A DNA stretch of 64,000 nt, from NCBI RefSeq assembly GCF_003991905.1, contig NZ_RSCL01000014.1, forward strand, positions 124,001 through 188,000, read 5' to 3'. Position numbers and translations under genes: made by a program. This document shows positions 10,195 through 19,201 of this stretch, one piece after another. Source of the stretch: Dulcicalothrix desertica PCC 7102. GTDB lineage: Bacteria > Cyanobacteriota > Cyanobacteriia > Cyanobacteriales > Nostocaceae. Within the stretch, counting starts at the first letter, position 1. Each line of letters starts with the position of its first letter. The notes under the pieces are model-generated. The model worked only from the letters and a program-made list of their open reading frames with translations, was not told the origin of the DNA and searched no databases.

Positions 10195-10222
10195 GTAGAG
10201 ACTAAACATGTTTAGTCTCTAC
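10195..10222. terminator. 28-bp perfect palindrome, probable bidirectional terminator
   Basis: A perfect 28-bp palindrome with ends GTAGAGAC/GTCTCTAC and centre TAAACATGTTTA. It lies between the convergent 3' ends of clpP and the gene at 10255-11313. It belongs to the GTAGAGAC family also seen at 25453-25480 and 44414-44464. Confidence 0.65.
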
Positions 10223-10254
10223 GTGTGTATATAATCCAGATTTTTTAGGCGCCA

Positions 10255-11313
10255 TCAAAACCCAGCAATAGGGTCAAAAGCAAGAGGGTCATCGGGTGTT
10301 GACTGAGATTCGAGGTATTGCCGAAAATCGCGTAGCTCATCAGATGTTAATAAATGACGCGAACGTTTGTTGTACTGTTTAATTAAATAATCTCTTCCTT
10401 GTTCGGTTGTCCACCCTAAGCGCTGCATTTCAATACCGATTTTGGCGATGTCGTCTGACTGGTCGGTAGTATCGGTGGTTTTCTTTTTACGTTTGGTTGT
10501 ACTTGCAGAAGTTGGTACCTCTGCTGGTATATCAACTGGTGGGAGTTCAATTTCTTCAGGCGGGTTGTAATTACGTCCTGTAAAAGGTGTAACGTTGTTC
10601 GGTAACGTATTTACTGTGGGAATTGTTGGTTCTAATGGCTCAAACAATGGTTCTTTTGGCGAAAATTCGTCATATGTATCAAATGATGGCTCTTTAAATC
10701 CATTAAGCTCTGTAGCTTCTGATACTTGACTTATTGCTGGTATGTCAGGCGCCTGCGAATCTAATTCTGTATATTGCCGTAATTGTTGAGTGTTTTTGCT
10801 TTTTGCTTTTGTTTTAGATGGCGCCACAATTTCTTCTACTGGTGGTAGTTGAATATCTGGAACACTAGTTTCATCCGGTACATTATTGTCTTCATTGGTT
10901 GAAACAGCACTAAAATCAAATGTATCGGATTTTTCTATCTCTACTGGCAAAGTTGTATCAAGATTTGTTTCAAAATGTTTAATGGCGCCATTATTTTGAT
11001 GGAGAGAATTATCAATACTTAAAGAAGCTTGTACAGGTTTTGCTTCTTCTAATGGTACAGGTAATGGTTGATGAGTAATAATACTCTCTGAATGTGCTTC
11101 TTTTTGTATTGCATCACCGCCAAAAAATGTAATAACTCTTTGCCTTGCAGAATCTTCGGCTGTTTCCAAAGTTTCGGCAGCTGCCATTGCGGTCGCGCGA
11201 GTCACAGCCTCAATTTGTAAACTTGCCTTAACAATATACTTACCGTTGTAGATTTGGACTAGTTCGGTTAAAAGACTGCCCGTGGGATATGAGCTAAGAA
11301 ACGAACCCAACAT
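10255..11313 (-). CDS. Conserved hypothetical protein with variable Pro/Glu-rich linker
   Basis: A 352-residue protein. The N-terminal 65 residues are compact and look structured (NGKYIVKASLQIEAVTRATA, then an Ala/Glu helix). A long low-complexity linker rich in Pro, Glu, Thr and Asn covers about residues 70-290. A conserved-looking C-terminal module follows (RLGWTTEQGRDYLIKQYNKR ... LTSDELRDFRQYLESQ). I recognise the arrangement as typical of uncharacterised cyanobacterial proteins but cannot name a function. It is convergent with clpP. Its promoter must lie in the 740-bp gap before the RNase R gene. Confidence 0.75.
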   Translation of the reverse strand: MLGSFLSSYPTGSLLTELVQIYNGKYIVKASLQIEAVTRATAMAAAETLETAEDSARQRVITFFGGDAIQKEAHSESIITHQPLPVPLEEAKPVQASLSIDNSLHQNNGAIKHFETNLDTTLPVEIEKSDTFDFSAVSTNEDNNVPDETSVPDIQLPPVEEIVAPSKTKAKSKNTQQLRQYTELDSQAPDIPAISQVSEATELNGFKEPSFDTYDEFSPKEPLFEPLEPTIPTVNTLPNNVTPFTGRNYNPPEEIELPPVDIPAEVPTSASTTKRKKKTTDTTDQSDDIAKIGIEMQRLGWTTEQGRDYLIKQYNKRSRHLLTSDELRDFRQYLESQSTPDDPLAFDPIAGF

Positions 11314-12054
11314 AAATAATTATTACCAAACTCTTCAAATATTGCGTGAAATAGCATGAACGGGTGTGCTGGTTGCAACGCGACCTTATACAGTAATCAA
11401 CTTACAGCCACAAACTCTTAAATGATATGAGTACACGCTTACGATTGTAGCAGTACAAAATGATTTTTTTTGAGAAGCACTAATTTTTCTAGGTGTTACA
11501 AAAAGCAATGCTATACTAATTACCTGATTTGATATCCAGAAGTATTTTCTGGAAGTACGCTCTAAATCTACAATAGTGAAGGTAAGGTTCACCCTCACAG
11601 CTTGTTGAACTGTTTACCTAATTGTTACCGATTCTACATGTGGTACAGTTGGGTTCGCGCCAATGTTTCTCGTAGTTAAAATGCTCCATGAGCATTCATT
11701 CAAAGCACAGAACAGCGTTCTTGAGCGCGACCGTCCGGAAACCAGTGATTTTTAGATAAACTGTGTTGTATTTTTAGGGGTGCTTTGTACGATTGTTCAT
11801 GAAAGCGTTAAAACTTTGACGAACCAAACTCGCTCTTAGTGGCGTGCAGTAAGAGTTGGTAGACGCTTACAGGTTATATCTATATATATACTTACGTGTG
11901 TAGATATAGCCCCAAAGTGCTTTTACTCGACTTCGTTTGTCCTCTCATATATATTTGAGGGCAAATTAAAATGTACAAGCATGTGGAGTGAGTCATGAAC
12001 CCGTTTCAACAACACAACAACAAATGATGTTTTGACCAAAGGTCGGTTCACTGC
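11314..12054. other. Intergenic region between divergent genes
   Basis: About 740 bp without a convincing gene. It should carry the promoters of the hypothetical gene to the left and of the RNase R gene to the right. An imperfect stem (TATATCT ... AGATATA) lies at about 11875-11910 upstream of RNase R and could be part of its leader. A 10-codon reading frame at about 11995 is not supported as a gene. Confidence 0.4.
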
Positions 12055-14454
12055 ATGGAATTTTCAATCGCTACACTCCTTGCCAATTTCACCGATGATA
12101 AATTGGTAGCTCGTAAACTGCTGGAGAAAAAACTTGGCTGCGAAGATGAAGCCAACTTGCAAAAACTTCATATTGCTTTGGAGGTCCTCGAAAAAATCGG
12201 GATATTGGTGAAAGAGCGGGGCAAATATCGCCGTGTAACCGAGGAAGGACTTATTGAAGCTAAACTTCGTTGTTCGAGTAAGGGTTTTTGCTTCGCTATC
12301 CAAGATGTGGAAGGGGCAGAAGATATTTACGTTCGCGAGAGCCATTTGAGTAATGCTTGGAATGGCGACCGCGTTTTGGTCAGGGTTTTAAAAGAAGGCT
12401 CAAGGCGCCGTTCTCCAGAAGGCGAAGTCAAGTTAATTTTAGAACGTTCTAACCATACTTTATTAGCCAGAATAAAACAGGTCGAAGGTGGTTATCGTGC
12501 GGTACCTCTAGATGACCGCTTGCTATTTGAGTTAAAACTTTTAGCGAGTAACGGTAATCTCGAAGCTTTAGGGGAAGCTATAGATCACCTAGCTCATGTT
12601 GAGGTGTTACGCTACCCACTTGCACAGTACCCACCACTCGGTCGAGTCGTTCAAGTTCTTGGTAGCGATGCAGAAGCTGCTGCCGACATCGATTTGGTAA
12701 CTTGCAAACATGACCTTTCACGTACTTTTTCTGATGCAGTACTAGATGCGGCATCGAAGTTACCGAAAAAGCTGTTAAAAGCAGATTTGAAAAATCGGCT
12801 CGACTTGCGAGAGAAATTTACTATTGCAATTGGTACCGAAGTTGATTCAAATAATATTGAAAACGCTTTAACTTTGGAACCAACACCAAATGGTAATTGG
12901 TTATTAGGTTTCCACATCAGCGACCTGACACATTTTATTTTGCCCGACGAAATTCTCGACCGCGAAGCCCTCAAACGTGGACGGTCAGTATATCTCGGAG
13001 AACTTGTATTGCCAATGTTGCCTCCAGGAGTTTCAGAAAAATGTGCTTTACTTCCTGGTAACGACCGTTTAGCAATTTCATTTTTGATTACTTTAGAAGC
13101 ACGAACTGGTAATGTCCTGAAATGGGAAATTCAACCTAGTGTTGTTAAAGTAGACAAGTTCATGACTGAGGAACAAGCAAATGCGGTTCTCGATGGCACT
13201 AATGAGGGCACTACTGCCAAAGGTAGAAAACCCAAAGACTCCACCGAAACTATTGACTTGCTGCAAACCCTGCTTCGTCTTAGTAATGCTCTCAAACAAA
13301 TTCGCTTAACACGTGGTAGTTTGCAGTTAAATTTACCACCAGTACAAAACCCGTATTATGACGAAGGTAGTTTGGGATGCCTTATTGAGAGCGATTCTCC
13401 GATGCGAATGCTGTTGACCGAGTTGGTATTATTAGTTAATCAACTTATGGCAACGCACTTAAGCGCCTTGGGAGTTCCAGCAATTTGGCGTGTTCAAGGT
13501 GTGCCAGATTCAGAAGATGTTCAAGAAATGCTCAAACTTGCGATTAATTTAGGTGTTGAACTTTCACTTCCAGAAGATATAGAAGTTCAGCCACTTGACT
13601 ATCAGCAACTAACGCGAGTATTTGCTGAGTCAGCATCCGAGCAGGTGTTAACGTATCTTCTTCAAGACACACTTAAACCCGCAAATTACAGTACTAAATT
13701 AGCACCGCACTTTGGTTTGTCATTGTTATCTGGGTACACGCATTTTTGCTCTCCGTTGCGCCGTTATCCAGATTTACTAATGCAGCGTGTTTATTATAGT
13801 CTTATTCAAAATGGACGCGACCGTCGTAATACTCGTGTTAAAGAACGAGTTAATTTACGTTCTTCAACATCTCATGCTGAAATTAACTGGAACGTTCTTG
13901 CACCTGAACAGCAAAGCGAATTACATAGCGACTTAGCGCGTGTAATTACCCAACTTAACGACCGTGAAAAAGAAGTTCAAGAAGCTGAAACTGATTTAGC
14001 TGGTTTACAGCGCGCTTCTTTAATGAAACAGCGCATTGGTGAAGTCTTCAATGGTGTAATTACGGGTGTTCAATCATACGGATTTTTCGTAGAAATTGAA
14101 GTGGCAACCGAAGATGAGGATGCTGTAAATCCTTTGAGAGTAGAGGGTTTAGTTCACGTAAGCTCATTAAAAGACGATTGGTACGAGTATCGCGCACGAC
14201 AGCAAGCATTGTTCGGAAGAAAAAATCGAGCATCATATCGATTAGGTGACCGTGTTGCCGTCCAAGTTAAGAGTGTCGATTACTACCGTCAACAAATCGA
14301 TTTAGTCACAGTTGGTAGTGATGGAACTCCTATAATTGGTAAAGACTACAACACAGGCGATATGCGTTCTATGTACATGCGTGACGACATCGACCAAGAC
14401 GACGATGACGATGACGACGACGATGACATGGAGGACTACGAAGAAGACGAGTAA
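12055..14454 (+). CDS. rnr: RNase II/RNase R family 3'-5' exoribonuclease
   Basis: A 799-residue processive 3'-5' exoribonuclease. It has an N-terminal winged-helix/cold-shock region (residues 1-190), the central RNB catalytic domain (LGFHISDLTHFILPDEILD, then LKRGRSVYLGELVLPMLP, and later YTHFCSPLRRYPDLLMQR), and a C-terminal S1 RNA-binding domain (GVITGVQSYGFFVEI ... VEGLVHVSSL). It degrades structured RNA and takes part in RNA quality control. The C-terminus is an acidic tail with ten consecutive Asp, instead of the Lys-rich tail known in E. coli RNase R. Start MEFSIATLLANF fits cyanobacterial homologues. Confidence 0.95.
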   Translation: MEFSIATLLANFTDDKLVARKLLEKKLGCEDEANLQKLHIALEVLEKIGILVKERGKYRRVTEEGLIEAKLRCSSKGFCFAIQDVEGAEDIYVRESHLSNAWNGDRVLVRVLKEGSRRRSPEGEVKLILERSNHTLLARIKQVEGGYRAVPLDDRLLFELKLLASNGNLEALGEAIDHLAHVEVLRYPLAQYPPLGRVVQVLGSDAEAAADIDLVTCKHDLSRTFSDAVLDAASKLPKKLLKADLKNRLDLREKFTIAIGTEVDSNNIENALTLEPTPNGNWLLGFHISDLTHFILPDEILDREALKRGRSVYLGELVLPMLPPGVSEKCALLPGNDRLAISFLITLEARTGNVLKWEIQPSVVKVDKFMTEEQANAVLDGTNEGTTAKGRKPKDSTETIDLLQTLLRLSNALKQIRLTRGSLQLNLPPVQNPYYDEGSLGCLIESDSPMRMLLTELVLLVNQLMATHLSALGVPAIWRVQGVPDSEDVQEMLKLAINLGVELSLPEDIEVQPLDYQQLTRVFAESASEQVLTYLLQDTLKPANYSTKLAPHFGLSLLSGYTHFCSPLRRYPDLLMQRVYYSLIQNGRDRRNTRVKERVNLRSSTSHAEINWNVLAPEQQSELHSDLARVITQLNDREKEVQEAETDLAGLQRASLMKQRIGEVFNGVITGVQSYGFFVEIEVATEDEDAVNPLRVEGLVHVSSLKDDWYEYRARQQALFGRKNRASYRLGDRVAVQVKSVDYYRQQIDLVTVGSDGTPIIGKDYNTGDMRSMYMRDDIDQDDDDDDDDDDMEDYEEDE

Positions 14455-14678
14455 GGGCGGGGTAAGGGCGGGTTAACCCATATCCCATTAGATAAAAGGT
14501 CTCTATAAACCCGCCTTCCTCCCGTCGCCCCTCATCCCGTCGCCCCTCCACGCAGGTGCCTCTCCCCTCCCCTCCCCTCCCCTCGCCGCCCCGCCTGGTG
14601 CAACTTCCTTATGTAGCGAGGGCGGGTTTAGTGATATTAGCGTTACAATCAGAAATTTCGGTTAACCCGCCCCCTACT
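14455..14678. repeat. GGCGGGTTTA...TAACCCGCCC repeat cluster
   Basis: A cluster of short repeats between rnr and ubiX: two copies of TAAGGGCGGG right after the rnr stop, a CCCCTCC tract at about 14560-14585, and a roughly 45-bp element from GGCGGGTTTA (14628) to TCGGTTAACCCGCC (ending about 14672). The last element closely resembles 46337-46386. It fixes the upstream limit of ubiX. Confidence 0.65.
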
Positions 14679-15287
14679 GTGTCAAAATCTCTAATTATCG
14701 GTATATCCGGCGCCTCTGGATTAATTTACGCCGTTCGTGCAATTAAATATCTTCTTGCTGCTGATTATTCTGTGGAGTTAGTTGCTTCTAAATCAAGTTA
14801 TATGGTTTGGCAATCTGAACAAGATATAAGAATGCCTTCTGAACCTACCCAACAAGAATTATTTTGGCGCCAACAATGTCAAGTTGATACAGGCAAGCTC
14901 AACTGCCATGCTTGGGGTGATGTTGGAGCAAACATTGCTAGTGGCTCGTTCCGTACTTTAGGTATGCTTATTATTCCCTGTAGTATGAGTACTGTTGCTA
15001 AACTTGCAGGCGGTTTAAGTTCCGATTTGCTCGAACGCGCAGCCGATGTACAACTCAAAGAAGGGCGTAAACTTGTAGTAGTTCCTCGCGAAACACCTTT
15101 TAGTTTAATTCATTTACGAAACTTAACAACGTTGGCAGAAGCAGGTGCCCGTATTGTTCCCGCTATTCCCGCTTGGTATCATAACCCGAAAACAATAGAA
15201 GATTTAGTTGATTTCGTTGTTGCCCGTGCGCTTGACCAACTGGATATTGACTGTATACCCATTCAACGTTGGGAGGGTCGAAAATAA
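14679..15287 (+). CDS. ubiX: Flavin prenyltransferase UbiX
   Basis: A 202-residue flavoprotein that makes prenylated FMN for UbiD-type decarboxylases. The N-terminal Rossmann motif IIGISGASGLIYAVRAIKYL, the segment GSFRTLGMLIIPCSMSTVAKLAGG, and KLVVVPRETPFSLIHLRNL are all hallmark UbiX sequence. I place the start at the GTG at 14679 (V/M-SKSLIIGIS), which gives the family length. Starting at 14556 would add about 40 residues translated from repeat DNA. There is no good Shine-Dalgarno because the repeats run up to the start. Confidence 0.93.
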   Translation: MSKSLIIGISGASGLIYAVRAIKYLLAADYSVELVASKSSYMVWQSEQDIRMPSEPTQQELFWRQQCQVDTGKLNCHAWGDVGANIASGSFRTLGMLIIPCSMSTVAKLAGGLSSDLLERAADVQLKEGRKLVVVPRETPFSLIHLRNLTTLAEAGARIVPAIPAWYHNPKTIEDLVDFVVARALDQLDIDCIPIQRWEGRK

Positions 15288-15381
15288 AATCGACAATAAA
15301 CGAAAATAAAATTGTAATGGGGAAGAGGAAAATAACTAGGAATCTAAATTCCCATTACCCTATATTATAATACGAACTTTT

Positions 15382-16077
15382 ATGGCTGTAATTCGTTTAA
15401 TTATATTAATCGTAGTATTGGGAGGACTAACGCTACTACTAGCGCAGAATTTTTCTCCTGCATTACCGCTAGTGTTTCTCGGCGCCAGAACTCAACCTTT
15501 CCCTCTCGCAATGTGGCTACTATTCAGCATAGTCGCAGGCGCCACTACATCATTAATAGTTAATAGCTTATTTGGATTCGCTGGTTACTTTACAAAAGTC
15601 AAACCCCAAACTTCAAATCGTGCTAGCTCTAACCGTAAACAAGATACGACACGTCGCGGTTCAGCACCAAATCAAAATACATACAAAAATACTAAAAGTT
15701 CTTCCCAAGAGGATGATTGGGACTTAGATGGAGTAAGTGAAGAATGGGATTTTGAAGAGGGGCAAAGAAGACCATCTTCAAACCAAGAAAATTTTGATAG
15801 AAGGGTTAGCGAGGAAGAAGTATACGAGCGTCGGCAAACCACGACCAACTCTTCAAAGGCAGATACATCTTATTCATATAGTTCACGCGAACCCAAAAAT
15901 TCAGGAGTTGGCAAAACCGAATCAATCTACGATGCTGATTACCGGGTAATAGTCCCACCCTTTAATCCAAATACAGAACCTACTCAACCTTCAACCCCAC
16001 CTCAAAAGAAACAGTCAGGCGATTCGGATGACGACTGGAGCTTTTTCGACGATGATAACGAGAAGGACATTAAGTAA
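15382..16077 (+). CDS. LapA-type (DUF1049) membrane protein with acidic C-terminal tail
   Basis: A 231-residue protein with two N-terminal transmembrane segments (about residues 3-23 and 40-65) separated by SPALPLVFLGARTQPFPLAMW, the pattern of LapA/DUF1049 domain proteins. The remaining 160 residues are a polar, disordered tail rich in Ser, Asn, Gln, Asp and Trp (EDDWDLDG, EEWDFEE, DDDWSFFDDD). It is likely a small membrane-anchored scaffold. Its function is unknown. It lies about 95 bp after ubiX, probably with its own promoter. Confidence 0.8.
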   Translation: MAVIRLIILIVVLGGLTLLLAQNFSPALPLVFLGARTQPFPLAMWLLFSIVAGATTSLIVNSLFGFAGYFTKVKPQTSNRASSNRKQDTTRRGSAPNQNTYKNTKSSSQEDDWDLDGVSEEWDFEEGQRRPSSNQENFDRRVSEEEVYERRQTTTNSSKADTSYSYSSREPKNSGVGKTESIYDADYRVIVPPFNPNTEPTQPSTPPQKKQSGDSDDDWSFFDDDNEKDIK

Positions 16078-16106
16078 AAGTCCTTCACATTCGTACTTAT
16101 ACATTT

Positions 16107-16346
16107 TTACGCTTGAGCAGGCGCCTTATGAACGGTTACACTTGGTGCTGCGTCTTCGTGCTTACTATCTTCACGAGACTGTTGTCTAACTTCACCACCC
16201 ATTGCGGCTTCTTGCAGTTTCATAAACGCATTTAGGTCTTCAGTGTCGTAGCGGGTAGTTAGTAGCTGACGAAGTTGATTTTCCGCTTCCAAGGTTAAAT
16301 AACCTGTAAGTAGGGCTTCTTGAACAACATCACGAATCCGAGTCAT
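16107..16346 (-). CDS. Conserved small cyanobacterial protein (79 aa)
   Basis: A 79-residue protein from the ATG at 16346, preceded by AGAGG eight bases upstream. An upstream in-frame extension of 11 codons is less likely. The core (RIRDVVQEALLTGYLTLEAENQLRQLL) is helical and resembles small conserved cyanobacterial proteins of unknown function. The C-terminus is charged and variable. It is convergent with the LapA-like gene, with only about 30 bp between the stops. Confidence 0.75.
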   Translation of the reverse strand: MTRIRDVVQEALLTGYLTLEAENQLRQLLTTRYDTEDLNAFMKLQEAAMGGEVRQQSREDSKHEDAAPSVTVHKAPAQA

Positions 16347-16379
16347 TGTAGGAACCTCTTTCATACCACACTTATACAT

Positions 16380-16827
16380 TCGGACTTTTCTAGATTAGTT
16401 ATGCAGTGCTAATTGCCGCTTTACAGTAAGGAACAGCAAGAGAAAAATAAAATCTTGGTGTCACACTACAACTGTTGACGGTAACGATGCCTCGAACAAA
16501 CACTCGTTAACTTAATTACTTGAGATATAACTTTCCTCAAAATAAGTAAAGTATTCCTATTATATCGATAGTAATAACGTCACCGAGTGAGCTATAATTA
16601 CTCCACCTAAAATTTGTTTCGTCGTCTCATTGCTTACAACCATAAAATAAATAAAGTTTAAATCAAGAATTTTAAAATTCCTGTTAAGACTTAAGATACC
16701 GAAGCAAGAATTACCAAGTCACCTAACGAATGTTATTAAATTCGTTAGGATTTTACTCTTTATTTATTCTAGCTTCACAAAAAAATAGTTATTATATTGC
16801 TCAAATCAAAGGAAAAACGTTAAAAGA
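16380..16827. other. Intergenic region upstream of the STAND ATPase
   Basis: About 450 AT-rich bases with no convincing gene. It contains a strong hairpin at 16722-16749. The promoters of the small protein on the left and the NB-ARC gene on the right should be here. Confidence 0.4.
16722..16749 (+). terminator. Terminator-like hairpin upstream of the NB-ARC gene
   Basis: A ten-base-pair stem CCTAACGAAT / ATTCGTTAGG with an 8-base loop, followed by ATTTTACTCTTTATTT. It looks like an intrinsic terminator on the plus strand, although no gene ends there. It could end a short leader or small RNA transcript ahead of the ATPase gene. Confidence 0.5.
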
Positions 16828-18387
16828 ATGACTGCTAGCGACTCACATGCAATCGAAGAGGAATTTGTAGAAGCTAAAAATAACTGGGAATTAGAAAAGC
16901 TATACGTTGATTTAGCATCCGCAAAGGGTAAAGCACTAACGCCTGTAGAGAAAAAATTTTTACGCGGGTTACTTTGTGGCTTTAGTCCTGCCGAAATTGC
17001 AAACACTGTATATAAAACTCGCAGTAGTAGCACCGTTCGAGTTTACTTATCGAATGGGTTATATAAATATATAGAGGAGATGTTGAGTAATTTATCAGGG
17101 AGTAACATTAAAGTCAAAAACTGGAGCCGCGTCACACAACTGTTGGAAAAAGCTGGTTACAAAAAAAATTGGGCATCTATTGAAGCAATCGCTAACTCAG
17201 CAATGGCACGCAAAAAAGAAACTCATGTATCAGTAACAATTGCTTCAGTAAAACAAGATTGGGGTGAAGCTGTTGATGTCTCTATATTTTATGGAAGAAG
17301 TCACGAGCTTAAGCAACTCCAAGATTGGGTAGTTGAAGGCAGTAGATTAATAGTACTACTAGGAATGGCAGGTGTTGGCAAAACAACATTATCAGTCAAA
17401 CTTGCACACTTATTTCAAGATGATTTTGAATTTATAATTTGGCGCTCACTACTGTGTGAACCACCTTTAGAACTGATTGTTAATCAACTAATTAAATTTT
17501 TGGCGCCACCAGATGTAGAAATAGACAGTACAGTCGAAGTCGCCATTTCTCAACTAATTGACTATTTACGAAACGCACGCTGTTTAATAGTTCTAGACTC
17601 CATTGATACAATTTTAGCAGGTGATATAAATAAAAATCAAAGCGATAGTAGCACATTAAGCACCATACAATACCGTCCTGGCTACGAAGGGTATGGTGAA
17701 TTAATTCGACGTTTAGGAGAGTCAAAGCACCAAAGTTGTGTTTTGCTAACCAGTAGAGAAAAACCCCAAGCTATTGCAGCACTATCAGGTGAAAACCTGC
17801 CCGTAAAAGCTTTAAAATTAACAGGCTTAAATCATTTTGACAGTTTATCTATTCTCAGAGCTAAAGGATTAAACAACCTTAAAGATGAAGAAGCAACTAC
17901 TTTAATCGATTGGTATGCTGGAAATCCATTATTTTTAAAGCTAGTAGCAACAGCAATTCAAGAATTATTCGATGGAAGCTTGTATGAATTTTTACAGCAG
18001 GGTACAGTTGTTTTTGGTGAAATACGCGCAGTATTAGATGAGCAATTTGAGCGCTTGTCCCATATCGAAAAGCAGGTAATGTATTGGTTAGCACTTAACC
18101 GGAATTTTGTATCAGTACGGAAACTACAAAAAGACATTGTGCCAAGAGTTTCACAACGGTCTATCTTAGAAGCAATCGAATTATTACAAAGAAGGTCTTT
18201 GATTGAGCGATATTCTTCAACCTTTTCGCAATCTCCAGTTTTAATCGAGTATATCGCTGAACGTTTAATTGAAGAGAACATGCGTTCTAGTAATGCTCAG
18301 ATAACATCCCTATTAATTAACCATCCCATTTTTGAGACACAACTCAAAAACTATATTCGTGAGCTGCGCTTTAATAGTGGACTTTGA
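16828..18387 (+). CDS. STAND-type NB-ARC ATPase without a visible C-terminal repeat sensor
   Basis: A 519-residue protein. The N-terminal 110 residues contain a helix-turn-helix-like region (FLRGLLCGFSPAEIANTVYK) found at the front of many cyanobacterial STAND NTPases. The NB-ARC domain follows: a GRSHELKQL entry, Walker A GMAGVGKTTL at about 179-188, Walker B CLIVLDSID at about 251, and the GNPLFLKL motif. A winged-helix region ends in LIERYSSTFSQSPVLIEYIA. Family members usually continue into WD40 or TPR repeats; this one stops soon after. STAND proteins act as ligand-gated switches in signalling and phage defence. No effector domain is visible, so the role is open. Confidence 0.85.
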   Translation: MTASDSHAIEEEFVEAKNNWELEKLYVDLASAKGKALTPVEKKFLRGLLCGFSPAEIANTVYKTRSSSTVRVYLSNGLYKYIEEMLSNLSGSNIKVKNWSRVTQLLEKAGYKKNWASIEAIANSAMARKKETHVSVTIASVKQDWGEAVDVSIFYGRSHELKQLQDWVVEGSRLIVLLGMAGVGKTTLSVKLAHLFQDDFEFIIWRSLLCEPPLELIVNQLIKFLAPPDVEIDSTVEVAISQLIDYLRNARCLIVLDSIDTILAGDINKNQSDSSTLSTIQYRPGYEGYGELIRRLGESKHQSCVLLTSREKPQAIAALSGENLPVKALKLTGLNHFDSLSILRAKGLNNLKDEEATTLIDWYAGNPLFLKLVATAIQELFDGSLYEFLQQGTVVFGEIRAVLDEQFERLSHIEKQVMYWLALNRNFVSVRKLQKDIVPRVSQRSILEAIELLQRRSLIERYSSTFSQSPVLIEYIAERLIEENMRSSNAQITSLLINHPIFETQLKNYIRELRFNSGL

Positions 18388-18424
18388 GGTTAAAGTGGAA
18401 AATAGGGTAACTACAATTTGACAG

Positions 18425-18973
18425 ATGACAGACTTATTACAAGATTTAAATGTATACTTGGTTGGCATGATGGGCACCGGAAAGACAACAGTCGGGCGCC
18501 TGATAGCACAGCATTTGCAATATGGATTTTTAGATACAGATGATGTAATTACTAAAGCTGCGGGTAAAACAATTAACGAAGTATTCGCAGAAAATGGAGA
18601 AGAGGCATTTCGCAATCTCGAAAGTGATGTACTGTCTCAAGTTTGCGCTTACACTAAATTAGCAGTTGCCACAGGTGGAGGTATTATTCTACGGCGCCGA
18701 AATTGGAGTTACCTGCATCATGGCTTAGTTGTTTGGTTAGATGCTCCCATAGATGTACTTTATGACCGCTTGGCTGCCGACACAACTCGACCACTGCTAC
18801 AAGATGCTGACCCCAAAGAAAAACTACGTACCCTTGCTGCTGGGCGCCAAGCATTATATTCTGAAGCAGATTTACATATCACCATTACACACGACGAAAC
18901 CCCAGAACAAGTAGCTCAAAAAATCATCACTGCGATACCAAGCGTTTTAAAATCCAATATATCTTTAAATTAA
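18425..18973 (+). CDS. aroK: Shikimate kinase
   Basis: A 182-residue P-loop kinase that phosphorylates shikimate at the 3-hydroxyl in aromatic amino acid synthesis. Walker A is GMMGTGKTTVGR. The shikimate-binding DTDD, the FRNLES motif and the GGGI motif (ATGGGIILRRRN) are all present, as is the lid region (RPLLQDADP). It starts 37 bp after the NB-ARC gene, in the same direction. Confidence 0.96.
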   Translation: MTDLLQDLNVYLVGMMGTGKTTVGRLIAQHLQYGFLDTDDVITKAAGKTINEVFAENGEEAFRNLESDVLSQVCAYTKLAVATGGGIILRRRNWSYLHHGLVVWLDAPIDVLYDRLAADTTRPLLQDADPKEKLRTLAAGRQALYSEADLHITITHDETPEQVAQKIITAIPSVLKSNISLN

Positions 18974-19024
18974 GAAGTATCAAATTCAAAGTAAAATTAA
19001 AGGGATAGATGATACTCGCCTCAA

Positions 19025-19201
19025 GTGCGAAACATCCATCCCAAAATTGCTGCCCAGATTATTAACCTGGAACCATTACGCCCAGTGTCTAACCATCCCA
19101 GTATCAACCGATATATTTTGATTGTCACTCGTAGAGATACTGAAATATTTAATATTTGCGAAGAAGTGATAAAGTTTAGTTGGGTGGGGGTTAAGCACTG
19201 A
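19025..19201 (+). CDS. Possible small protein or gene remnant (58 aa)
   Basis: A GTG-started frame of 58 codons (begins RNIHPKIAAQIINLEPLRPV, later YILIVTRRDTEIFNICEEV) whose sequence looks protein-like. It overlaps the convergent kinase stop by 11 bp. The only start is GTG and there is no Shine-Dalgarno, so it may be the 3' remnant of a larger gene. No family is recognised. Confidence 0.3.
   Translation: MRNIHPKIAAQIINLEPLRPVSNHPSINRYILIVTRRDTEIFNICEEVIKFSWVGVKH

Noticed and set aside
11386-11598. 70-codon minus-strand open frame
   Set aside because: Odd composition, no ribosome site, no recognisable protein; lies in a promoter region.
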